Assembly: GCA_002315535.1 (NCBI GenBank)
Contig: DCHA01000057.1
Coordinates: 8,297-72,296, forward strand
DNA from: Firmicutes bacterium UBA1764
Lineage (GTDB): Bacteria; Bacillota; Clostridia; Peptostreptococcales; Anaerovoracaceae
Direction: 5' to 3'
Length of the DNA stretch: 64,000 bases
Part shown: piece by piece, positions 8,807 through 17,619 of the stretch
Layout of the letters: the number at the start of each line of letters is the position of its first letter
How positions within the stretch are numbered: the first letter of the stretch is position 1
Made by a program: the position numbers and the translations under genes
The notes under the pieces: model-generated
Seen by the model: the letters and a program-made list of their open reading frames with translations, nothing else
Database searches by the model: none
Told to the model about the DNA's origin: nothing

Positions 8807-9787
8807 ATGGGAAGTATAAAAACTCGAATGACTGAAATTCTCGGCATAGAATATCCGATTATGTGTGGCGGAATGCAGAATGCTGCAAATCCGGAGCTTG
8901 CTGTTGCAATTTCAGAAGCAGGTGGTTTGGGAATAACAAATATCAGTATGTATCCTGATTTTGATGATTTCCGCAAAGCACTAAAATGGATGCGTGCCCA
9001 GACTGATAAGCCTTTAGCAGTAAACATCTCAATGATCCCTAATGTAGATATGGGAGATAAAATAACAAAATATATCAATATCTGTGGAGAAGAAGGAATT
9101 AATGTAATTGAAACCTCCGGAAAAGATCCTGTAGATATTGTGCCGCTGATTCATTCATTTGGAATGAAAGTAATACACAAAGTACCAATGGCAAAGCATG
9201 CTCTTAAAGCACAAAAAAGCGGTGTTGATTTAGTAACCGTTGTTGGCTCTGAGGCTGCCGGTCATCCTTCCCCTGACCTCATTGGAACCTTTGTTGTTGC
9301 AAATAAAGCGGTTGAGCTTTGCGATATTCCAGTCCTCGTCGGAGGTGGTGTATGTAACGGCAGAAGCCTTGCATCTGCTCTGGCAATGGGAGCTGAGGGT
9401 GTAGTAATAGGAACAAGATTCCTTACTGCAAGTGAGTGCTCAATCTCCAATAATCACAAGCAATGGATTGTTGAACATACGGAAAAGGACACCATTCTTT
9501 GCCAGAAAGCAATCAGAAATATGATTCGTACAGCTCATAATCAAGCTGCGGATGAATGTCTCGAAATGGAGAAAAAACCTGGTGTAACTCTTCAGGACCT
9601 TATGCCGATTATTGCCGGAGCAGTAGGCAAAGAAGCCTATGCTAGTGGCGATACAAGCAAGGGTATGTTTGCGGTTGGACAAGACATCGGACTCATCGAT
9701 GATGTAAAGCCGGCTGCTGAAATTATCAAGGAAATGGTTGAAGAGGCTTGTGCATCCATTGACAGATTATCAAATATAGTAAAGTAA
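8807..9787 (+). CDS. Nitronate monooxygenase / 2-enoyl reductase II-like FMN protein
   Basis: A 326-residue TIM-barrel flavoprotein of the nitronate monooxygenase/FabK family. It starts with ILGIEYPIMCGGMQ, contains GLGITNIS, the VVGSEAAGHPSP segment with the family's conserved His, and the phosphate-binding VGGGVCNGRSLASALAMGAEGVVIGTRF. Family members oxidise nitronates or reduce enoyl thioesters; nothing nearby points to fatty acid synthesis. Its place after the acyl-CoA dehydrogenase suggests an oxidoreductase step on the same substrate. RBS AAAGGAGA precedes the ATG. Confidence 0.85.
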   Translation: MGSIKTRMTEILGIEYPIMCGGMQNAANPELAVAISEAGGLGITNISMYPDFDDFRKALKWMRAQTDKPLAVNISMIPNVDMGDKITKYINICGEEGINVIETSGKDPVDIVPLIHSFGMKVIHKVPMAKHALKAQKSGVDLVTVVGSEAAGHPSPDLIGTFVVANKAVELCDIPVLVGGGVCNGRSLASALAMGAEGVVIGTRFLTASECSISNNHKQWIVEHTEKDTILCQKAIRNMIRTAHNQAADECLEMEKKPGVTLQDLMPIIAGAVGKEAYASGDTSKGMFAVGQDIGLIDDVKPAAEIIKEMVEEACASIDRLSNIVK

Positions 9788-9799
9788 GGAGATGTAACT

Positions 9800-10999
9800 A
9801 TGAAGGATAAACTGAAATTATCAGTTCCATTGTTATGTGCACTTACATGGTTTGGACATTCTTGCGGAGCATCTCTGGCAACAGGTCGTTTAGCAGCTCA
9901 GTATTGCACAAGACACGGTGCATATGGATTTATTGCAGCCGTATTTATCTGGGTTGTAACATGTGGCTTTTGCTTTATTGTAATGGACTATGCGCGTTTA
10001 ATTAAAGCAAATAGTTACCACGATTGTGTTGAGACGATATATTATCCAAATAAAATATTGGGTAAAGTATTAAATATCATTTGGGATATTACGGTTTTAG
10101 TTTCAACAATTGTAACATCCGGAACCTGTATAGCAGGTTGTGGTTCACTGCTGCAGAAATTATTCGGTATTAATTATTATGTCGGCATGGGTATTTTCCT
10201 GGTAATTATGCTTTTTGTATTCCTTATAGGACCTGGAATACTTGAGAGACTTGGAAAAATGTCATTGCCTATGCTCATTCTTCTTTTAGTATTATGCGTT
10301 GTAATGTTTACCAATAATATTGGAAATATGAACGCAAGCATCGCAGGAACATACAACGACATTCTTGATCCTAAGGCTGTAGGCATTGGATCCGCATTAA
10401 ATGATGGATTAACTTACGGAATGACTCAGTCAGGATTTGTTGCAACAGGTATTGTTTATGCCGGAAGATATACAAAGAGAAAAGAAACAGTAAAATCCTG
10501 CTTCCTCGCATTTATCTTTGGCGCAGTAGCAATGGTACTGACAACCATGTCGGTATTTGCATATTTCCCGGATTCACAAGGGGAAACGCTTCCATTGCTT
10601 TATGCAATGCAGCAATACAACTCTACAGGCGCAACCATTTTATACGCAATCTATAACATTATTGTTTTGCTTGCATATATATCTACTGCAGGCTCAATTA
10701 TTACCGGTGCAACAGCAAGGTATAAGCTTATTGTCGGTAAGGTGGTAAAGAGCGAAAAGGCTTGCACGATTATCTTACTCGTATTCTTCCTTTGTGCTTC
10801 AGTTATCTTAGGAAGATTCGGTCTTACGGTTCTTGTAGATAAGGGATTCAAGCTTGTAGGAAAAGTTAGAACCTTTGTATGGTTCTGGCCTCTGCTTGTT
10901 CTTGGTCCAATCGCTATTATGCGTGTATCAAAGAAAATCAAGGAAACCGGTAAAATTCCTTTCGGCCCACATGCCGGAGAGGATGCAAATATTAATTAA
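9800..10999 (+). CDS. YkvI-like integral membrane transporter
   Basis: A 399-residue polytopic membrane protein with about ten to eleven hydrophobic helices. The first helix carries GHSCGASLATGR, resembling the glycine-rich unwound first helix (GAGFASGRE) of YkvI-family proteins with a LeuT-like fold. RBS AAGGAGAT lies 6-7 bases before the ATG, and the gene starts 12 bases after the flavoprotein stop, so it is in the same operon and probably imports the substrate or exports the product. Family call is by pattern; substrate unknown. Confidence 0.65.
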   Translation: MKDKLKLSVPLLCALTWFGHSCGASLATGRLAAQYCTRHGAYGFIAAVFIWVVTCGFCFIVMDYARLIKANSYHDCVETIYYPNKILGKVLNIIWDITVLVSTIVTSGTCIAGCGSLLQKLFGINYYVGMGIFLVIMLFVFLIGPGILERLGKMSLPMLILLLVLCVVMFTNNIGNMNASIAGTYNDILDPKAVGIGSALNDGLTYGMTQSGFVATGIVYAGRYTKRKETVKSCFLAFIFGAVAMVLTTMSVFAYFPDSQGETLPLLYAMQQYNSTGATILYAIYNIIVLLAYISTAGSIITGATARYKLIVGKVVKSEKACTIILLVFFLCASVILGRFGLTVLVDKGFKLVGKVRTFVWFWPLLVLGPIAIMRVSKKIKETGKIPFGPHAGEDANIN

Positions 11000-11019
11000 T
11001 TTTTTAAGGAGGAAATTTA

Positions 11020-12336
11020 ATGGGTTCAGCAACTTTAAGTTTCATCGGTATTATTCTCGGTGTAGCTTTGTTCATTTTCCTGTCCTTTAAGGGCAACAAC
11101 CTCGCTATTTCCGCTGGCGCAGGTGCAGTAATTATTCTGCTTCTTAGCGGAAACAATATTGTTACAGGACTTACAGATTATTGGGTAGTAGGTCTTTCCG
11201 GTGCTGTTAAATCATACTTCATGATTTTCACACTCGGTGGTATCTTTGGAAAGATCATGGACGTTACAGGTGGCGCAAAGTCAATTGCTTATGCATTGCT
11301 CAAAGTAATTGATAAAGCAAATGACAAAATGAAGCCATCCTTCTGCGTTTACTTCCTCGTAATGATGTACTTCATTTGCACATACGTAGGTATTCACGGA
11401 TTCATCGTAGTATTCACAGTACTCCCAATCGGACGTGAACTTTTCCACGACAAGAACATCCCATGGAGATACTATTGCTATGGCTCCGGCGGATGCATCG
11501 CTGCATACTATCTCCTTGGTTCTGTATCCTCAGTTCCAAATCTTGCAGCAAGCTTATCCGGAACTCACGTAGGTGCAGCTCCAGTCTACGCAGTAATTCT
11601 TACACTTATGTACTTCGTACTTGACTTCTTCTTCATTCATCTTGATGTTTCCAGTCATATGAAGAAGGGCGAAGGCTTCCTCCCTGGTGGTCAGGAAATT
11701 TGGGCTCTCCAGATGGAATCTTATAAAGGCAATGAAGGCAGTGTTCCAAAGCTTTGGCAGGCAGCTATTCCTATGGTTGTAATGATCGTAATCGCAGCTT
11801 CCGGAATTTCAACAATCATCGCTCTTGCAGTTGGTTGCGTACTTGGAATCATCTTTATGTGGTCCCGTCTTAAGGGCAAGATTAAGTCAACAATCGGTGG
11901 TGGTGCAACATCAGTATTCGTTGCATTAATCAACGTTTGCGGCGCAGCTGCTCTTGGTACAGTTATTAAAAACGTTCCTGGTTATGGATTTATTGGTGAT
12001 AAGCTTGATGCCGCTAATCCACTCTTCGCAGGTGTATTCCTTGCAATGTTTGGAACTCTTCTCCTTGGATCATCTTCATCATCCATGCCAGCATTCGGCG
12101 AACAGATTATCGGATACTTCACAAATGCAGGCCTTTCCAATGCAATGCAGTTTAAGCTTTTAACAGTAGCTGGAAACTGGGTATATCCACCTCATAACAC
12201 AGGTGTTGTTAATGCTTCCGGAACAGGAAAGATTGCTTATAAGGATGCCGTTATTATTTATATCAAGTCAACATTCTACCCGAACTTCTTCATCTTGATC
12301 TTAACAGTAATCCTTGCAGCTATGGGAGTATTCTAA
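11020..12336 (+). CDS. GntP-family permease
   Basis: A 438-residue permease with about twelve hydrophobic segments, of the GntP/gluconate:H+ type in the ion transporter superfamily. Marks: FTLGGIFGKIMDVTGGAKSIA, the GSGGCIAAYYLLG loop, and a C-terminal re-entrant-like GSSSSSMPAFGEQI segment followed by NWVYPPHNTGVV. Members carry gluconate, other hydroxy acids or short-chain acids. RBS AAGGAGG is 8 bases upstream. Last gene of the sigma-54 operon; hairpins at 12345-12373 and 12494-12527 follow. Confidence 0.82.
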   Translation: MGSATLSFIGIILGVALFIFLSFKGNNLAISAGAGAVIILLLSGNNIVTGLTDYWVVGLSGAVKSYFMIFTLGGIFGKIMDVTGGAKSIAYALLKVIDKANDKMKPSFCVYFLVMMYFICTYVGIHGFIVVFTVLPIGRELFHDKNIPWRYYCYGSGGCIAAYYLLGSVSSVPNLAASLSGTHVGAAPVYAVILTLMYFVLDFFFIHLDVSSHMKKGEGFLPGGQEIWALQMESYKGNEGSVPKLWQAAIPMVVMIVIAASGISTIIALAVGCVLGIIFMWSRLKGKIKSTIGGGATSVFVALINVCGAAALGTVIKNVPGYGFIGDKLDAANPLFAGVFLAMFGTLLLGSSSSSMPAFGEQIIGYFTNAGLSNAMQFKLLTVAGNWVYPPHNTGVVNASGTGKIAYKDAVIIYIKSTFYPNFFILILTVILAAMGVF

Positions 12337-12344
12337 ACCCTTCA

Positions 12345-12373
12345 AATGTGGCGTACATATAGTGCGCCACATT
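12345..12373 (+). other. Hairpin after the GntP-type permease
   Basis: AATGTGGCGTAC pairs with GTGCGCCACATT (one G-T pair) around a 5-base loop. No T run follows, so it may protect the operon's 3' end while the stronger terminator at 12494 stops transcription. Confidence 0.6.
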
Positions 12374-12493
12374 CCACACAATTATGGCAAGATTATATTC
12401 GTAATCTATATAACTCCTAAGAAGCGTGACGTATTAGTGTGAGAGCAAATACAAACGCAACGTCAATAATACTATTATTTATCTTGACGTATT
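12374..12493. other. Intergenic stretch with TGACGTATTA repeats
   Basis: TGACGTATTA occurs at 12427-12436 and 12485-12494, and the complementary ACGTCAA at 12460-12466 could pair with either copy. No ORF or known riboswitch is recognisable. Confidence 0.35.
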
Positions 12494-12527
12494 AAACCTC
12501 TTCACTTTATCCGCGAAGAGGTTTTTT
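12494..12527 (+). terminator. Intrinsic terminator of the CoA-transferase operon
   Basis: AAACCTCTTC (12494-12503) pairs with GAAGAGGTTT (12515-12524), followed by a run of Ts. It separates the sigma-54 operon from the sodium symporter gene. Confidence 0.85.
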
Positions 12528-12578
12528 GTTTCAAAGCTTATAATAAAATAGGAACAGGATGAGAAAAGAATAACAGGG

Positions 12579-13943
12579 ATGACTACATTACATATCATAG
12601 GTTTTGTATTATGTATATTGGCAATTATTACTCTTGGATATTTTTCAGGTAAAAAAGTATCAACTGGGTCTGATTATATTTCGGGCAGTGGGAAGGGGGG
12701 CTTACTTCTTGTAACAGGGGTCCTTTTCAGTACAAATATCGGTGGCGCGTCTACTATAGGGGCAGCTCAAGGCGCTTTTACTGGTGGACTTTACGGAATG
12801 TGGTGGAACGTTGGCGTTTTTCTTGCCAATTTTGTAATAGGTTTGTGCCTTGCAAAGCATATTAAGAGTAGCGGCTGTGTTACAATGCAGCAATTCATTC
12901 GTATTAAGTATGGATCAAAAGCTGCTCTAACATCTGCTGTGCTGTCAAGCATAGGTGTTTTAGTATCAATAGTGACTCAAATTCTTTCTGCCACAGCATT
13001 ATTGATGTCTATCCTTAAAGTATCATTTGTTCTAGCAACAGCTATTGCTACGGTATTGATGATAATATATGTAATTTTTGGAGGAGCAATCGGGGCCGGT
13101 ATGGTTGGCATAGCAAAGGCAGGACTTTTGTTTGTCTTTTGTATTGTAGGCGGAATAATAGTTATTAGAAATACCAGCAATATTCCCGGAGGGTTTTCCA
13201 ACCTTGATCCTAACGTGTATTTTAATTTAAACACAGGTGGAATTCTCAATAATATAGGAGGCGTAATAAGTTCAATTGTAGGGCTTGCAGTTTCTCAGGT
13301 TTTCTTTACATGCTTTTCAACAGCAAAGGATGTTAAAACTGGACAGCGTGCTTGTTATATAGCATCACTTCTAATTCTTCCGATTTCAATTGCCTCTGTG
13401 GCTATTGGAATGTATATGCAGCTTACCCATCCTGAAATAAGTTCTAAAGAAGCCTTCCCAAGCTTTTTGCTTATGAATTTAAATCCTTTTTTATCAGGTG
13501 TCGCTTTGGCAACATTATTAATAACTGTTGTTGGTTCCGGAGCAAGTGTAACCCTTGGTATCGCAACCGTTATTTCGAAGGATTTGTATGGGCATTTTAA
13601 ACCCAATGCGAACGAAAAAGAAATGTTATATGCAACCAGGCTTGCAATAATTCTGGTGTTGATCGTTGCATTTATTTTTACATGTCTTTGCGGGAATAGT
13701 TATATTTCTCTTTTTACTATGCTTTCAATGGCATTGAGAGCGGCGGTAAATTTTGTTCCAGTTATGTTGGCATTTTTCTCAAAGAAAATTATTGGGGAAA
13801 AGCATTGCCTATCGTCAATGTATTTTGGAATTGTATCCTATTTGGCAGTTTATTTTGTGAGCAAATCAACTATGTACGCACTTTTAGCAAGCATTATTGT
13901 TGCACTTGTTCCTATTATGTTAAAAAATAAAAAACAATTATAA
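12579..13943 (+). CDS. Sodium:solute symporter (SSS) family protein
   Basis: A 454-residue membrane protein with about thirteen hydrophobic helices. The first helices carry LGYFSGKKVSTGSDYISG and the sodium-site-like GVLFSTNIGGASTIGAAQGAFTGG, typical of SSS transporters. Upstream signals are weak (ACAGGG three bases before the ATG). It lies between the terminator at 12494-12527 and a second CoA-transferase, so it may feed a second substrate into the same chemistry. No motif decides the substrate. Confidence 0.85.
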   Translation: MTTLHIIGFVLCILAIITLGYFSGKKVSTGSDYISGSGKGGLLLVTGVLFSTNIGGASTIGAAQGAFTGGLYGMWWNVGVFLANFVIGLCLAKHIKSSGCVTMQQFIRIKYGSKAALTSAVLSSIGVLVSIVTQILSATALLMSILKVSFVLATAIATVLMIIYVIFGGAIGAGMVGIAKAGLLFVFCIVGGIIVIRNTSNIPGGFSNLDPNVYFNLNTGGILNNIGGVISSIVGLAVSQVFFTCFSTAKDVKTGQRACYIASLLILPISIASVAIGMYMQLTHPEISSKEAFPSFLLMNLNPFLSGVALATLLITVVGSGASVTLGIATVISKDLYGHFKPNANEKEMLYATRLAIILVLIVAFIFTCLCGNSYISLFTMLSMALRAAVNFVPVMLAFFSKKIIGEKHCLSSMYFGIVSYLAVYFVSKSTMYALLASIIVALVPIMLKNKKQL

Positions 13944-14041
13944 AGTAACTTTTGGCAAATGCATAAAAGACTAATAGTATGGTTAAAACCATTCAAATAG
14001 TGTCATTTTTTATATGACGAAAAAAAGAAAGGAGCTTAATT
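13944..14041. other. Leader region before CoA-transferase copy 2
   Basis: Contains a small ATGGTT-AA-AACCAT palindrome (13979-13992) and a GTCAT/ATGAC pair around a T-rich loop near 14000-14018. The TGGC-containing stretch near 13952 lacks the correct -24/-12 spacing. The RBS AAAGGAG is 7 bases before the ATG at 14042. Confidence 0.3.
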
Positions 14042-15235
14042 ATGGCAGATATGTTATCAGGAGTAAGAGTCATTGACTTCACAGCTAATGCAGCAGGTCC
14101 AACAGCAACCGCTATGCTCGCAGACTATGGCGCTGAAGTAGTCAAGATTGAAAAGCCTAATACTGGAAACGATCAGAGAGCATATGGAATTCAGGTCGAT
14201 GGAGTATCGCTTCTTGGCGCTTGGCTTGATCGTGGCAAAAAATCAGTTACACTTGATTTGAAAGATCCTGAATCAATTGAGATTATTAAGAGAATGTTGC
14301 CTGATTTTGATATTCTTGCAGAATCTGGCCGTCCGGGAGTAATGGACAAGCTTGGTTTAGGATACGAGGAAGTTCATAAGATTAATCCGAAACTAGTCTA
14401 TTGTTCTGTTTCAGCATTTGGACAAAATGGTCCTTATGCGAGAAAGCCGGGCTACGATTTGATAGCGCAGGCAATGTCTGGAATCATGGATATTTGCGGA
14501 GATCCTAATGGAGCTCCGGTAAAATCGGGAACAACACTTTCTGACTATGTAGGTGGCATTGCAGGCTTTGGTAGCATTGTTACAGCTCTAAGATACGCTG
14601 AAAAAACCGGCGTGGGTCAGCATGTAGATGTATCATTACTCATGTCGATGATTTATCTTAATGGTGCTGTTGAATACCTGAATGTTGGACAAAAGCTTTC
14701 CCGCACTGGAAACCATCACAGTACATTGGCTCCTTATGGACTCTTTGAAGGCAAAAATGGCCAGAGCATAGTTCTCGCTGTAATCAGTCCAAAGCTTTGG
14801 GGAATATTATGCCAGACAATCGACAAGCCAGAGCTTGAAAACGATCCGAAATTTAATACCCTTCAGCAGCGTAGAGCTAACAAGGAAGAATTAATAAAGA
14901 TTATAGAAGATTGGCTTAAGGGCTTTGATGATATTAAAGACGCAATTAAGATTCTTGACGGTGCAGGTCTGCCTTGTGCAAAGGTTTTCGACCAGGAAGA
15001 CGTAATGAACGATGTACATGTACTGGATCAAAAGTATATGGTTGAGGTTCCTACACCTGACTCAGTTACTTCAAAAGATACATTTATGGCACGTAATTGT
15101 ATTGCTGGATTCTCTGAAACTCCGGGCAGTATAAAGAAGGGGCCAGCACTTGGTCAGCATAATGTTGAGATCCTTACCAAGTACGGTTTAAGTGAAGCCG
15201 AGGTAGAGGCTTTAGAAGGAAAATGGAAAAAGTAA
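14042..15235 (+). CDS. CaiB/BaiF-family (class III) CoA-transferase, copy 2
   Basis: A 397-residue class III CoA-transferase with the predicted catalytic Asp at D168 (GTTLSDYVGG) and the GNHHSTLAPYG segment. It is a clear paralogue of the protein at 5531 but diverged enough (for example DLKDPESIEII against ALDDPRAQKII) to suggest a different acid or a different CoA donor. RBS AAAGGAG. Its stop overlaps the start of the next reductase (TAATG), so the two are probably translationally coupled. Confidence 0.92.
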   Translation: MADMLSGVRVIDFTANAAGPTATAMLADYGAEVVKIEKPNTGNDQRAYGIQVDGVSLLGAWLDRGKKSVTLDLKDPESIEIIKRMLPDFDILAESGRPGVMDKLGLGYEEVHKINPKLVYCSVSAFGQNGPYARKPGYDLIAQAMSGIMDICGDPNGAPVKSGTTLSDYVGGIAGFGSIVTALRYAEKTGVGQHVDVSLLMSMIYLNGAVEYLNVGQKLSRTGNHHSTLAPYGLFEGKNGQSIVLAVISPKLWGILCQTIDKPELENDPKFNTLQQRRANKEELIKIIEDWLKGFDDIKDAIKILDGAGLPCAKVFDQEDVMNDVHVLDQKYMVEVPTPDSVTSKDTFMARNCIAGFSETPGSIKKGPALGQHNVEILTKYGLSEAEVEALEGKWKK

Positions 15236-16305
15236 TGAACGTATTTGATAAATGTACAATAGGTAATGTTACTCTGAATAATCGCTTTGTTCGTTCTGCA
15301 ACTGCAGGGCCCTTTTCTCCCGGCGGCAAGATTTCTGAGGCGGGGTTGAGAAGATATGCAGAGCTTGCTAAAAATCATGTAGGGCTTATCATAACCGAAA
15401 TGGCCTATGTGTCAGAAGATGGTAAAGCATCACGCTCCTGCATGTCTATTACAAGCGACGCAGATGTTGAGCAACATACCATGGTCGCAAAAACTATTCA
15501 CGACAATGGCTCGAAAGTATTTTTGCAAATAAATCATGGGGGTGCGGCTGCATTAGTTGATAATCCCCCAAGTCCGTCAGGTCTCCCTTCTCCTTACACG
15601 AACGCTCCCACTATAGAGATAAGTGAAGAAGATATTATTCGTATTACAAGAGATTTCGCAGATGCTGCAGTTAGGGCTGTGAAGGCCGGTTACGATGGCG
15701 TTCAAGTGCAGTGTGCACATGGTTGGCTTATTAGTCAATTTATTGACCCTGCATTTAACAAACGTCAGGACAAGTATGGTGGAAACGCACAAGGCCGTTT
15801 TCTTTTTGCAGAGGAGATTATCAGAGCTATCAAAGAAGCAGTTGGAGAAGAATTTCCTGTGTGCATTAAGATTAACAGTAATCTTGCAGAAGGTGATGAT
15901 GCATATGAAGCAGATCTTTTATATTTTGCAGAGAAGTGTGCAGAGCTAGGAGTGTGCTGCATAGAGCTTAGCGGTTGCGATTTCACGCCTTTAGGAAGAA
16001 AGCAATTACATAATTATTATTTGGATAGAGCTTTAAAAATCAAAGCACAAGTTCAGATGCCAATTATGTTAATTGGTGGGATACGTACACAGGCAGATAT
16101 AGAAGAGCTAATGGAAAAGGGAATAGACTTTGTATCGATGGCGAGACCCTTCCTTTGTCAGCCGGATATAGTGCTTCGTTTGGAGCAAGGCGAGGATTCT
16201 AAATGTGTAAGCTGCAGTAAATGCTTTATCATGTCTAGAAAGTTTAGCGAAGAAGGACGTTTATGTTTTAATCATGAACCGATGTCTGACACATACAAGG
16301 ACTAG
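15235..16305 (+). CDS. NADH:flavin oxidoreductase, Old Yellow Enzyme type, with Fe-S cysteines
   Basis: A 356-residue TIM-barrel FMN reductase. Marks: FDKCTIGNVTLNNRFVRSAT at the N-terminus, FLQINHGG, QCAHGWLISQFIDP with DKYGG (substrate and flavin contacts), and GGIRTQADIEELMEKGIDFVSMARPFL. A C-terminal CVSCSKC plus a further Cys 14 residues on resembles the [4Fe-4S] site of 2,4-dienoyl-CoA reductase and BaiCD/BaiH enzymes. The protein ends soon after, without their second FAD/NAD(P) domain. Start 15235 (TAATG overlap) is preferred over 15223, whose AGAAGGA lies only 2 bases upstream; it also gives the normal family N-terminus. Likely reduces a C=C bond, perhaps on a CoA ester made by the coupled transferase (inference). 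Confidence 0.88.
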   Translation: MNVFDKCTIGNVTLNNRFVRSATAGPFSPGGKISEAGLRRYAELAKNHVGLIITEMAYVSEDGKASRSCMSITSDADVEQHTMVAKTIHDNGSKVFLQINHGGAAALVDNPPSPSGLPSPYTNAPTIEISEEDIIRITRDFADAAVRAVKAGYDGVQVQCAHGWLISQFIDPAFNKRQDKYGGNAQGRFLFAEEIIRAIKEAVGEEFPVCIKINSNLAEGDDAYEADLLYFAEKCAELGVCCIELSGCDFTPLGRKQLHNYYLDRALKIKAQVQMPIMLIGGIRTQADIEELMEKGIDFVSMARPFLCQPDIVLRLEQGEDSKCVSCSKCFIMSRKFSEEGRLCFNHEPMSDTYKD

Positions 16306-16335
16306 GGTATTTCATATACTTTGATTACCACATAA

Positions 16336-16363
16336 AAACCCCGGACCTTTCGGTCCGGGGTTT
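16336..16363. terminator. Bidirectional terminator
   Basis: AAACCCCGGACC-TTTC-GGTCCGGGGTTT is a perfect 12-bp stem with a 4-base loop, between the convergent OYE-type reductase (+) and bcd (-). Confidence 0.93.
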
Positions 16364-16398
16364 AGTTCTTCTTTTATATATAATAGAGGGTTTTTGAA

Positions 16399-17538
16399 CT
16401 ATCTAATCATAGATCCGCCAACTACCATCATCTGTACTTCGGATGTTCCTTCGTAGATTTCTGTAATCTTAGCATCTCTCATCATACGTTCGATTGGATA
16501 TTCTCTTGTGTAGCCATAGCCACCGTAGAGCTGGAGGCAACGACGTGTTACATCACTAGCATTTCTTGCTGCGAAGAGCTTAGCTTCTGCTGCAAGGATG
16601 GAGTATGGTTCGCCATTGTCGAGAGCGTTAGCTGCTCTGTAAACGAGCATCTTAGCTGCGTCTGTGTTAGCCTTCATCTGAGCAAGTTCGAACTGTGTGT
16701 TCTGGAATGCTGCGATTGGCTTTCCAAACTGTACTCTCTGCTTTACGTATTCAACTGTTACGTCAAGAGCGCCTTCTGCAATACCGAGAGCCTGAGCAGC
16801 GATACCGATACGGCCGCCATCAAGTGTCTGCATTGCAAGAGCAAATCCCTTACCAAGCTTTCCAAGGAGGTTTTCCTTTGGAACCTTAACGTTTTCGAAA
16901 ATGAGTTCGCATGTGTTAGATCCGCGAATACCCATCTTGTGTTCCTTCTTACCTACGGAGAATCCTTCCATTCCCTTTTCCATAATGAATGCGGAGATTC
17001 CCTTTGTTCCCTGTGACTTGTCTGTCATAGCCATTACGATGAAAATGTCAGCATATGCTGCATTTGTAATGAACATCTTGGAACCATTAACGAGGTAGTA
17101 GTCGCCCATATCTTCAGCAACTGTCTTCTGGCCAGCAGCGTCTGTACCAGCGTTAGCTTCTGTAAGACCGAAAGCACCAAGCTTCTTTCCTGCGAGGAGG
17201 TCAGGGAGGTATTTAGCCTTCTGCTCTTCTGTACCGAAGTGGAAGATTGGCCAGCAGCAAAGTGAAGCGTGTCCTGAAAGTGTAACGCCTGTGGAAGCGC
17301 ACTTCTTGGAGATTTCTTCTACGCACTGTACGTATGAAAGTTCGTCCATACCCATTCCGCCGTATTCTTCAGGGAATGCAATACCCATGAGACCCATTTC
17401 AGCCATTGTTGGGATAAGTTCTTCTGGGAATCTTTCCTGTTCGTCGAGTTCTGCTGCGAGTGGAGCTACTGCCTTTTCAGCGAAATCCTTATAAACTGCT
17501 AATAACTCTTCATGCATTTCGTCATTTCTAAAATCCAT
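16399..17538 (-). CDS. bcd: Acyl-CoA dehydrogenase, copy 2 (butyryl-CoA dehydrogenase type)
   Basis: A 379-residue short-chain acyl-CoA dehydrogenase. Marks: FPEEYGGMGMDELSYV, LTEANAGTDA, MFITNAAYADIFIV, GIRGSNTCEL, and the C-terminal AKITEIYEGTSEVQ with the catalytic base Glu (about E363). Encoded with etfB and etfA upstream in the same direction, so electrons exchange with that Etf; in Clostridia such sets reduce crotonyl-CoA to butyryl-CoA, often by flavin-based bifurcation. The usual thiolase, crotonase and hydroxybutyryl-CoA dehydrogenase genes are not adjacent. RBS AGGAGG is 8 bases upstream. Confidence 0.92.
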   Translation of the reverse strand: MDFRNDEMHEELLAVYKDFAEKAVAPLAAELDEQERFPEELIPTMAEMGLMGIAFPEEYGGMGMDELSYVQCVEEISKKCASTGVTLSGHASLCCWPIFHFGTEEQKAKYLPDLLAGKKLGAFGLTEANAGTDAAGQKTVAEDMGDYYLVNGSKMFITNAAYADIFIVMAMTDKSQGTKGISAFIMEKGMEGFSVGKKEHKMGIRGSNTCELIFENVKVPKENLLGKLGKGFALAMQTLDGGRIGIAAQALGIAEGALDVTVEYVKQRVQFGKPIAAFQNTQFELAQMKANTDAAKMLVYRAANALDNGEPYSILAAEAKLFAARNASDVTRRCLQLYGGYGYTREYPIERMMRDAKITEIYEGTSEVQMMVVGGSMIR

Positions 17539-17568
17539 AGTATCCTCCTAAATAATACTATTATCATG

Positions 17569-17602
17569 CCGGAGCCGTACAAGTGAGTTTGTAAGGCTCC
17601 GG
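17569..17602 (-). other. Hairpin between etfA and bcd
   Basis: CCGGAGCC (17569-17576) pairs with GGCTCCGG (17595-17602), and the inner bases partly pair. No T run on the minus strand, so it may set relative expression or mRNA stability of etfA and bcd. Confidence 0.6.
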
Positions 17603-17619
17603 AAATTAACATCAGTTAA

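Noticed and set aside
8807..9787. FabK (fatty acid enoyl reductase) call
   Set aside because: The fold fits, but no fatty acid synthesis gene is adjacent and the operon concerns CoA esters.
13945..13975. Possible second sigma-54 promoter (TGGCAAATGCATAA)
   Set aside because: GG and GC are not 12 bases apart and the TTGC block is incomplete, unlike the site at 5437.
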